DNA of 64,000 nt, from assembly GCA_963691655.1 (NCBI GenBank), contig OY829326.1, positions 94,357,235 to 94,421,234 on the forward strand, given 5' to 3'. Shown one piece after another: positions 35,001 to 47,000 of this stretch (positions are counted from its first letter, which is position 1; the number at the start of each line of letters is the position of its first letter). This stretch comes from Toxonevra muliebris. Its lineage: Eukaryota > Arthropoda > Insecta > Diptera > Pallopteridae. The notes beneath the pieces are model-generated. The model searched no databases and was not told the DNA's origin. It worked only from the letters and a program-made list of their open reading frames with translations. The position numbers and the translations under genes are program-made.

Positions 35001-38000
35001 GCGTTAGAGTGTAGCTGATCTATGTATAATTGTACTGTGCAACAATTTAAAGGTCATGGAATCTAACGCTGAAGCAACTAACACAGGTCGATAGTACTAG
35101 TCTAAACCCTAAGAGGATTTCAAAAAGTTAGCTTGCTTTTAAATGTTATATTCTTTCAAAGTTATGCTGTTTTATTATATTTTTGTTAATAGTATTACTG
35201 CTTATTATTACAAAAGTCATGTAATGGATAGTTTAAACTTCTTAATATGGAAAACTAATATAATGTTAAAATTGTTAATGACATTATTTGTAATTTCACT
35301 GCAGAAAGTAGTATAAAATATCAAATATCATTCGAGTAACGATTTTTAAAAAATAAGCTTTGAATGCCTATTGCTATGGCCATTACTATGTTCGATCTTC
35401 GACTGTAGTCGAATGCCCTGATCGAACGAATTTGAGTTTGGTATTATGACGTGCTTTCGACAGAGAATAGCGTTATTGTGAATTTCGCTCATTTTGGGTT
35501 TTTTACGGTAGTATGTTTCTATCAGCTGATCGTCATTTTGAAAAATAAATACGATTTGTTGAAAAATGAAGTAGAAAAAATAAGGACAAAATAGTTATGA
35601 CTATAACGAAATAATAGTTCAACGATTCATCGGGAGAGGTCTTTTGTATTTGCCAAAAATGAATAAAATTCAATTATACAAGCAAAAATATATTTTGCTA
35701 ATAAAAGCGGAATGCCGGGAATTATTGGTTGGTCCTAAACCACTTAGTTCTTTCTTCGTCGCCAGAACTTTTGGGGAAATACCCTTTGCAATCAGAGGAT
35801 TGGCATTCCAACAATGACACAAGTTTCTATAACTGCAATGTATTGCTTACCACTTTAAACCTGCAAAAAATTTACAAAAACTGTTTAAAATTAGTTTTTA
35901 GTCCTCAAAAAGCAAAAAAAAAAAAAAAAAATAGCAAAATACTTAAATTTTTAACAATTATTGCTCAGCATGCTCCGTATCGAAAGCAAAATTGCCTTCG
36001 ACAGAAAATTCGATGCGCAATGAAAATTTCGTCAGGGTCGCACTGCTCATAATACGAATTTTACATTCGATATTCGATAGCGAAGATCGAACGTCGAAAG
36101 CAGCTCATAATAAGGGCCTATATCTTTTAAAAGCGAGCTAACTTTGCAAAACCTTTTTGGGGGTTTGTTACTCTAGACCAGTACTATCGACCTGTGTTGG
36201 CAGGTTCTCTGTTAAAAAAATGTGTTGCACAGTATTGTTTTTGATTTATTAGTGTTAAATCTTAACTCATAAAATTTTTTATACTTGCCTTTTTCAATAT
36301 TAATTTTAAAATATTTTTGTTAATAACGAAAATAAAAATAACATTTTGGAAGCTGCCAGTATCTCTTAAACTGTAAAATATAAACGATATATGATATGGT
36401 AAACGACACGATAGTGATGAGCTTACGTGAATAAAACCACAGACGATATCGTTTAATGAGTATCGTTCTGAGGAAAATCGTTTAGAACTTACGTGATGAG
36501 TGCCCAGATATTTTTTATATTTTATCTATTAATTTAAAGTATTGAAATTTTGTTTGAGTACTTTTTTGGTTTTTTGATTGAGTACTTTTTTCTGTTCGCA
36601 TCCATCGTTTACATCAAATTGATGCAAACTTCGGATACACATTAATATTTAAAGAACAAATTTGAATATTTTGATTTGGATTTGGCTACCTTCCCAAAAT
36701 TTCAAAATAAACAAGACAAGTAACTCGAAAGATCTCGCTAGATTTACATTAGTGCTATGCAAAATTTGTCACACAACAAAAATTATGCAACAAATTGATG
36801 CAAGTTGTTGTTCGTTCTTGTTTGTCGTTGATATATGTTTTTATGCTTACAAAATACGTGATTGTTATATCTATACATAATTACTTATGTATACAATTTT
36901 TCAACCTGATTCTTGGCTTTTGTCAAAAAATAAGACAATTCAGTATTCAAAAGACAATATACCATAAAATGTTAGACGAAGTGCACCTATTCCCATTCTT
37001 AAAGGTTCTTTTTGTTTTTTATTATTATTTGTATACGTAAATATTGCGACTTTGCATATTTCGGATCCAGTATCTTTTGTAATACCTGCGAACGATTGAG
37101 AAAATTGTTATAGATATGACGAATTTATACGGCATTCGTATACACAATGGAAAATGGGAAATCATTGATATACAAACATTGCGCGCATAGGTATATTGGT
37201 TTACTTCTACTGGCCGGCTTTTACTTATTATTATTATTTCGAAAGGTGAAAGTGTGACTGAGTTGTGGGATGATAGCGTGGACGTCCTATATTCAGAACA
37301 ACGCTCTTATTGGAAAAACTTCGGCTCTTCAACTCCTGCATTAGACTTGATGAGAAGAATGACCGCACTGAGCGACGACCGAGAGACAAGCTTGCTGCTA
37401 TTTGTAATGTGTTCAACAAATGGAATCAAAATCTAAAGTCGATGTATGTCAGTAACCTACCTTCACAATGAATTTCAATTCCGCAATCAAAGAGAGACAG
37501 CTTATATGAAAATCCTTTATTAGTATTGGTATATGTGTATATTTGTGAACTACAGAAACAAACAATTGTTAAATCATTCCAGGGGCGAAATGAAAATGGG
37601 AAAATTATGACCCGAAACATACTTAATTAACCCTCTAGTTCCCAAGCCCGCCTCTAGACGGCCTTCACCAAAAAGGATTTAATTGCCACCATAACAGTTT
37701 TCTGTTGCTACATTTTATCATATCGTTTAGGGAATGTCCCAAGCTATTAAAAAATGCATCAGTTATGAGCTATGATGATTACAGAAGTTAGCGACAGCCA
37801 AAGTCAAAAATTTATGAAAAATAGGAAAATTAATTATTTTGATTGTATTTGGGATAAAAGTGAAAAAAATAAAAAAAATAAATTAAATACTTCTCGTCAT
37901 AGTATCCAGATAAAAAAACTAGCTATGGATAACTAAGAAAAATATTATAAAATATTTAATTACTTAAAACAAATTGATAAAAAGCTCTTTCAAGAACAAA

Positions 38001-41000
38001 AAATGTTAGGCGTTCAACTTTCCCACTTCATAAAACCACTCCCATTAGTTTTTTTTTGGGGTTTTAATAATTCACATAATAATAAAATAAATAAAAATAT
38101 GGCAACACTATTCATTACCGACATTTTTCAAGTTAAATAAAAAGCTATATATAGAACAAAACAAGAACGAAAAACTCTTATATATAAACTTGTACATAAG
38201 TGAATATGTATATATTAATTTTCCATACTTTTTCAACCGTTACATATATGCAGGTACTCAGCAAACCAATGCTATTAACTTTGCCCGACTTATTCATAGC
38301 TATTACGAATCGTAACAACAATTTGGGAATAGTTAGTAATTCTTTGAAAATGCTCGATTATAGCGGTGATGAAGTTGTGAACAGAAAAAAGAGAAAAATA
38401 AGTAATTTGCCCAAAAATTATTGGAAATAAATAATTTGTAATTCGATCGTTGATGCTCCGATCAACATTTAAAGAAAATCACTTTTATCGTCATCAAAAA
38501 TGCTAAAAATTAAGGTGAACATACATATGTCAGAAATTAATTTAATTTGGAACATTGCATATGGGTAATTCCAGCAAGTTTCGACTAAAAAAACAAAAAA
38601 ACGGTGTCTGACACTCCCCTAAACTTGATGATTTTTTGTAAACTGGCAGAGAAAATTTTAGGATTTAAGAATATGAATGTCTTTACGAGCAGTGGTCACT
38701 CAAAGTTTTGGAACATGCGCCAAAGTGTCAATTCCAAGAACTCATAATTTCCGTTGTATGAATGGTAACTTAACAATATGTAGCTCGCTGAAAATTTAAT
38801 ACAGAGGACTTGAAAAAAAGAAGTCGGTGATTTCAACGAGGTTTTTTTTTACAAGTTTTTGCGTATTTTTTTAATTTTCGAATTTATTTTAGTTACTTTT
38901 CTTAAATAATAATGGAATTATGAGAAAACATAATTCTTACTTAGTTTCCTTATTTTACTAGAACTCGAGAAAAATAATGACAGTAAATTAGAAAAATTCA
39001 ATAATTATCATAAGAAAAATGGGAAGTCATTAAAAAGTTTTAACAGTTTTGAATTTTTTCAAGTGAAAAAGTTAAAAGTTTTTTTTAACCCATCGCGAAC
39101 CCAGTCTGGCATTTTTAGTGTTTAACCCACATTCTTAAACCTACAAAATAATAAAATTTAAAAACAAAAAAAAATGGTACTTCCAGAGATATTCACATAT
39201 CTTTGAAGGATCTCATGTCCTTGAAAAATTTTGTTCCTGAAACTAATTTTTTTTACTTTTTTTTAAAGTCTTCAACGAGCTACATATTGCTAAATTACCA
39301 TTCATATAACGGAAGTTATGAGTTCTTGAAAATTACTTTTTGGCGTATGTTCGAAAACTTTGAGTGATCACTGTGCACGTAAACCATAAGGATAATAAAA
39401 AACAAATCCAAATTCTTAAATCCTAAAATTTTCTCTACCGGTTTACAAAATATCTTCGAAAACGGAGCTGTGTCTTAAACAATTTTAGTCGAAACTGGCT
39501 GGAATTACCCATACATACTTCTAATATAGTTGCAGTGTAATACACTGTGCAACAAAAAATGTTTGGGTGATTTGATAAGTGATTGTGTCTTGTCAAGATT
39601 TTGTTTCATCTAAATTCTGCCGTGCCTAGATTTCGTCCTGAGTGGATTTCGTCATACCCCAATTATTATCTAAGTAAATAAATAAAAATCAAAGTATTAT
39701 TATTATTTCTGAGTAAAAAAAAAGATTAAAAAAATTATTTTTATTTACAATCAATTAAATAAAAAGTATTAAATTTAAATTTTTTCTTTTTGCTTATAAT
39801 GATTACGGTCCTTGCAAAACAAAACATTATCTGTTTTGGCGTAGATGTCAACATTTTAATCCTTAAAATATTGAAATTGAAAGAGCGCCTAAATTTTAAC
39901 TGCAGCACTTAATTCTTGCATCATTACTTTTTTATTTTTCTTTCATTTTAACTTCTGGGACTGTTAAAGGCTGCGCCGAATAAAATTGCCCGCTACAAAA
40001 GTTATCTTTTGAACCAGTAGTCCGATTTTTATAAATTAAAGTGTTTTATTTGTAAATTATTTTTAGATTATTATTTTTATTTTATATTTTATAGAACTAT
40101 TACTTTTTTAAAGTTTTAATATTTCAAGAACTCCATCCAGGCGTCCGACACCTTCACAGCTACTGAAGACCACTTTCTTTTAAAGTCTTGAAGGTCTTTG
40201 GCTACTTTTTTTCCAAACTTCATCTCCCTTTTTACTAAAGCCGAGTATCTCTTCATTCACCTTAGTTCTGAACAGTTGGGTGGACAGGCTTCTTTAAGCA
40301 TTACAATGACTTCATTCCGTTGGAACCACTCTAAGGGCACTTTAACGGAGTGACATGAAGCGAGGTCAGGCCAAAAAAAAGTGGATACTTCTTGTTCCGT
40401 AAAAATGGAAGCAACCTCTTTTCATTCCTTTTCATATATTTCGCCGTTGATCGTACATGATGTTACGAATGAGCTGCTCCTTTAACCGTTTAATAACACG
40501 TGATATAGTTTTAGGGTTGGCCCCTACCACTTTGGCAATATTTTTATAAAACAATACAAGTTGCTTTTGAAAAAATTTAATAATGTTTTCTGGTACTTCT
40601 TGCCATTTTTGTGTTGAATAAATTTTTATTGAATATAAGCTACACATAATATTTTCTGACATTTAATTCAGAGCCTATAAAATATAAATTTTTGAATCTT
40701 TCAATAGCACAGTAGTGGAAAAAACGTAACGGACAATTTTGTTCGGCGCAGCCCTTAACTTATTTATAAACTAGGCCCCACAAAAAACATACAAACTAAA
40801 AGGGCACTTAAAATTTAATTGCAGCACCTAATTAGCACCTAACTATGGCATCACTTTTTTTCACTTTTCCGATTCGTGGCTGGTAGGTTTACACTGGTAA
40901 TTAAAATGGAAGCTGATTGGCACTTTTATTCGTATTAACTTTTCTGCCAAAAAGTACTGATGTTTAATTTTTTTTTTTACAAAAAGTATAAATTTATTCG

Positions 41001-44000
41001 AAGCATTGGCTTTAAATGGTAAATATTGAGAGTGACAGTTTTAATATCATTAAAGCGGAAGATTCTGCGAAACCACAGCAATCTCTTTGAAATATCGATA
41101 GGAACTCAAAGAGGGAGAGTTTTCAATTCGATTTGTGTGGAGTCAGCGGCCAAAAATACTTCCAGTTGATATAGAAACGTGAAATTTTGGTTACGGCTTA
41201 AAGCAATGTGAAAATTATTATGTGATAAAATGGGCATGGTTTAACACCTGGACACCCACCCCCTACCACATCGTATAAGTAAAAAATTTAAAAAAATTTT
41301 ACTCAATTTGTTTTTTAAATATAACTAGTTTTGAATAAGATTGAGTTTTACAAAATAAGAAAATTAACAATTCAAATAGCTGCTATTCATAAAAAATAAT
41401 AAAAAGTTATAAAACAGATAAATATTATTTCAGCAAATCAAAAACAGATTTAAATATGGTAATTTTCGAAATTCCGTTATAAAGAGATCCGAACTTCAAA
41501 ATAAACAAATAATCAAATAGGTATTAGGTGAAACAGAACAAAAACGCCGCACAAAAAGTTACAGCTGCACAGCAGAAACCAGAAGCAAAAGCAACGAGCT
41601 TGCTTTGGTCTGTGGGAGATAACACAAACACGGTCAGAAACGGGCAGCTGATATTAACAGATTAGAATCTTAAAACGTTGACCAATATTAAGAAAAAAAT
41701 CCCAATGGGGGATCAGGGGGGAAAACAACTGAAACTCTGGTTGAAATTTAACCATATGAACAAGAAAACACTAATAATGGTATTGGCACAACATTAATTT
41801 TCTAAAAAGTACACAACATGTTAAGAACATTAACATTATTTAAAAATGAAGCGAATACCTTTCTTTTTAATAGTCATTATGATTTATTTCAATACAAAAT
41901 TGATTTATATTTGTTTTAAATTTTTTAAAGTTGCGCTTCACTTTCAACTTGCTCACATTGCAAGAATATTATTGTTATTACATGCTCTATCTTTTGAAGC
42001 TATTCTTAAAGAGTACGGTTATAATAAAATAAAAACTACTACACTTTTGAAAGAATACTTATAGGAAATATGAATGACACATTTGGTGTCAAACTTTTGA
42101 CTTGCATTTTTATTTTTGGCCTATGGCAGCGACCAGTGTGGACCACCAACATTTCGAAAGAGTTCCGTTTGCAAATTGAAACGAATTTTAAAAAAGGGCT
42201 CAATGTTAGATTTATTGATGCTGCTGGTCAAACATGTTTTCTTCGTTCTTAAAAGTGCATAAATTTCGCGTTAACTTTTGCCAAAAAACACTTTAAACAA
42301 AAAAAAACACTTTTAAAAAAACTTAACCTATCACTTAAAATAAGAAAATAATGGAAACCTCACATAAACCATAATTTTCTGAAAATTTTCCTCATTCCTT
42401 TATAAACGCGAACGTTTCCAAAATCGTTTAAATGATAAAAAAAAATACTTGAAAAGTATTAAAAAAGAAACAGTTATGAAGTTATAGAGAGAGAGTTATC
42501 TTTACTTCATGTCGTTACGAAGTCCCATCTTCCATACGATATCGCCTAAAATCGAATTTAGATCTCAAAAAGATTATAAGAAATGTCGTAACGATTTCTT
42601 TACGATTGCGATAACTTTGGTTTGCTGGGTATTAATAATACCAGCAACAACAAACACATTCTGTATACATAGATGATAATTTTGCTGACGCTTATCATTT
42701 TCAATTTGAAACTTAACAAAGCATAAAAGACCGACCAGAATGACAAAATATTCTTTTGAGTTCTTTGCATAGTTGTTGTTGTCATCATCGTTACTGTGGT
42801 AGTTGCATTCAAGTTTATAATGTTTGTTGTTGTTTGCACACATTCATAGAATATTTAATTGTGTGTGCTTCAAAAATAAATATTAAAATAACATTCTATG
42901 CACTTGTATTATACAGGGTAGTCCGGTTTAATTCTACATAACTTTAAGACGTAATTCAGTGATTAATTTCGAAAAGAAAATTGTTTTAGACATAGAGTAC
43001 ATTTTCAACATTCACTGAATTCGTTACAGGGTGTTTAAGAACATTTTTAGTAATATCGAACAGAGCAAAGAAATTAGAAAATTAATATGCCTTAATCCTC
43101 TAGTTCCCAAGCGTGTCTCTAGACAGCCTTCATCAAAACGGGTGTAACTACCACCTTAATAGTTTTTTGTTGCTACATTTTATCATATCGTTTATGGGAT
43201 TTCTCCCAAGCTTTTTAAAAACTGCAAATTGAGTCAAAAATTTGTGAAAAACAAGAAAATTAATTAAGTATTTTGATTGAATTTTAGATAAAAATAAAAA
43301 TAATAAATAAAATACTTCCCGTTATCATAGTTAGATAAAAAAAAGCTGTGAGTAGTTACGAATTTTAATATTTTTGTACAAAAATAATTTTTTAACAAAT
43401 TGATAAAAAATGTATTCACCAACAAATACCTTTATGCATTCAAACTTTCCTGCTTTATAAAACAACGCCCATTAAATTTTTTATGGTTTTGAGATGAGGG
43501 GGTTACTCTGTAGTTCGATTCGAAAGACAGTTCTATTCGAATGCCAAATTCGATCCGAAAAAGCGCAAAATTAAATCTGAACATCGAACAAATGTTATTC
43601 GAAAATGTTTTCTAGAGTTCCAATCGTTCGAGTTCGAGTAAATTTTCTTTCGAATCGAACTACAGAGTAACCCCTCAGATTTATACTTTTTACATCAAAA
43701 TATGTCAATCCCAATTTTTTTTAAATCAATCAAAAGTTTGGGAACCAGAGGGTTAACTGTTTTGAGTTGCAAGCATTGCCAGTCGAAATCCAAAACTAAT
43801 ATTTTTTTTTAGAAAATTACATTTTTTTAATAAATTTATATAATAGTGTGCCTAATTTTGTGCATTATTTTTATGCTCTATAATATGAGGAATCAATATT
43901 TCATACCAAGTTTCTAGCTAAGTTGCTTCTTTGCCAAAATATTAATTTTTGCTTTTAAATTTTAAAGAATAAAAGAAAACTCAATTTATCTTTGAATCGA

Positions 44001-47000
44001 TGAATTGTCAAGGAATTTCCTTAAATACCCTGTATCTCATACCCTGAATGTTGAAAGTATACACTATATCTAAAACAATTTTTTCTCAAAATTAATCTCA
44101 GAATTACGTCTTAAAGTTATGTAGACTTAAACGGAACCACCCTGTATGTGTATGAGTATTTGTGTCTCTATTTGATGCAATAAAACGCTCGTTGCTAGGC
44201 TTGCATGCCTCTGCCCAGGGATTGTAGATTGGTTATGAATGTAATATGGGTGACATTTTTATCTATATGAAGACATCTTTATGAGTGTGAAGCACTACTT
44301 GAATGAATCATATGATAATGAGGACACAGACAAATTGCGGCATTTTCTTTTTATTCTTTAAAATTTGAAACATAAAATATCGTCTTTTAGAAACGCAGGA
44401 AAATCACATTCCTTTAATTATGCTGGTTAATAAAAGAATTAAATTTTTTTTTTTCATGGAATAAGGTGTTCTAAAATCATAGTTTTATAAACAAAATGAG
44501 AGTTTTTGATAAAATGTAGCAATTTTGTTGCTTGAAATTTTCTACCTTCTTTAACAGACTTAAATTTTAAATCGAAGTCTACCTTCTGCAATGGTGTTTT
44601 CATAGTTTGACCCCGATTTCAACTAGTTTAGCATCTTTGATATTCCTTAGTACATTTCATGGAAGAAGAAACAAATGGAGATACGACATTTTGGAAAAAT
44701 CGTAATTTTAAAGAGAACTTGAATCCAAAACGCCAATAAAATCCTTGTTACAACTATTGAGAATTGTGACTTTTTCCGACGCTCCTCATGTATCCGTAAG
44801 TCATGCATGACACTTGTTAAGTAAAAACAGCTGGGTGCATTTTCCATTTACACATGCTTCTCTTTCAAAATCCTTGACGTGTAAATTGCCGTTGGCAACC
44901 ATTTCGGTATGCCATAACAATAAACACACCCAGCTGAATGTATTTAGAACCATATTTCTTGTTTCTATTTAATATTTTATTTTAATTCTTTCATTTGCCT
45001 CATGCGATTAAAGTATTATTCACTTTTAATGATTAGGTATGAAGAATAAATTATAATATTTTATTGTAAATTCTGTGAAAGTGTTTGTTTGTCTCTCCAG
45101 AAAGTGAGGCTATTACTAGTTTGTGAAATGTTATGCCATTTAAAGAAGAAATTATTAGAATAATTGAAATTACTATGTATTATTTGCTTGTATATTCATT
45201 TATTGCATTAAAATTGAAATAAAGGGTGATTTTTAAAAGCGTTTGCCTTTTAATTAAAAAAAAAAAAAACACACACACACATAAAAAGTACAAAAGTGTA
45301 AATAATTTTTATTTGAGTCGATAAATCAATGTCATTTATTTTTTAAAAATTATTTTATGTAAATGTTGACCAGAACTACGTTGTAGTCCAGTTTTGAATC
45401 ACTTTTTCGAGTATAACGGCTGGTATCTTGTTAAGAATACGTGTACTGTTGTTTTTCACGGCTGCAATTGACCACACAAAAATAGTCTAGAGGCGTAAAA
45501 TCGCACAATCGAGGTTGCCAACTCACTGGTGTGAAACGAGAAATAAATTGTTCACCGAATTCATCTCTTAGAGGGTCCATTATTGAAAACTCAACTGTAG
45601 TGCTCCAGAATGTCAGATTTGATAAAATCAAATGAAGAAAATATAGCTCTAAGCAAATATTTTCGCTCATACGCTTGGGTATTATTGCTATAGCCCCATG
45701 AAAAAGTTGCAGTGTCCGGAATACGGTTACTCCTGCCTCTCATTTAACCCAAATGTAAGAAAAGTCCAAAATTTTTAAGTCTTACAGAAGATTTTGATGA
45801 AATTATATTTCTAACATTGGGAAAAACTAACGTATAATGTGAACATTTTTGACATGGATTATTTATATAATATAAGATTTTCGTCCTTTTTCCCTAAAAC
45901 CTAACCTAAAAATATATCTCAAGAAAAAAAGAGCCTTGGGCAATTTAAAAAAATTCTGTTTGCATTTATCGAGTAATCTTAAAAAATATCTGTTTTGTTA
46001 ACTTATGGGCAACTTAAAAATATATAAGTTACGCTCAACAGGCCCTTGCTTTTTAGCGATGTTTTGTTTTGCGATCTCCATGGAAAATTGAGATAATGTC
46101 CACTCTTCGGTGTCGAATGCTACTATCCATTTCAATAACTAATTTTTTGGGGACGACACAAAATTCACCTGCCAATTTTAACTAAATCCTATTGATTTTT
46201 GAATTTCTATCATTTGTGGCCATTTATTTGGCCAAAAGTAATCGAATGAACAATTTTTGTATACAAAAGACGATTTTTAGATATTTTTTAAAATAATGTA
46301 CGACAGCTTATCGCTAGAGCCAAAGTATTTTAGGGATCTTCATAAAATAAACCAAGGTTAATTTTTAGGAGGGGTTAACCAACTTTTTTTTCGTGAGGGA
46401 CCTCATTGTACTTACTAAACATAATATGCAAACTCTAGGCAAACTACTGGTCTGAAACATTTTTTCTTTTAGTTGGCATTTTAAGTTTTCTATTTTCTCA
46501 TATTACGTAAGGGTGTTTTCTGGCTTTAATGTATGATAGTTAAAATCACAGATATGTGAATGTAGTCATTAGTAATTAATTACTGAAACTTGATTAATGA
46601 AGCTGAATACTAACATTTGCAATATCCACAAACTCACAAAAAAAAGCTTATAACTTATTTCAATCCAATTATAAAAAGTTTGGCAAGTTTAAATCATGAA
46701 CTTTGACATTTTATCAATGGAAACAATTTTACATTATGCGTCAAAAGTAATGTAAAAGTATGTAAATAGTTGTTGCTGTATTCTGGGATTACATGAACGA
46801 GTAACAGATATACTATCTACAGTTTTACCCTTACGTGATGTAAGTTTTGCCCTGATTTCTCACATGCACTCGTATAAACTCACATACTTAAATAAAGGGT
46901 GATTTGTTAGGCGTTTGGTTTTTAATTTTCAAAAAACAAAACACAGAAAAAGTTTTTATTTGAGTCGATAAATCAATGCTTGCGATTTAAATTCCTCACC

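Larger units (their letters stand above)
42914..44144. mobile_element. Tc1/mariner-type MITE, outer level of a nest
   Basis: TA|CAGGGTAGTCCGGTTTAATT at the left and AAACGGAACCACCCTG|TA at the right; the arms continue as TACATAACTTTAAGACGTAA / TTACGTCTTAAAGTTATGTA and AAAACAATT.TTTTC / GAAAA.AATTGTTTT. CAGGG...CCCTG ends with TA duplication fit Tc1/mariner. Removing the 657-bp inner element leaves about 570 bp. No transposase frame. Confidence 0.75.

Noticed and set aside
35729..36052. 107-codon frame inside the TIR element
   Set aside because: Contains a long Lys run from poly-A and no transposase motif.
42070..42252. 60-codon frame starting MNDTFGVKLL with a signal-like start
   Set aside because: Short, isolated, with no splice partners or family; chance frame in an intron.
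44829..44934. Tiny inverted-repeat element bounded by AGCTGGGTG
   Set aside because: Arms of about 11 bp only and no target duplication; could be chance.
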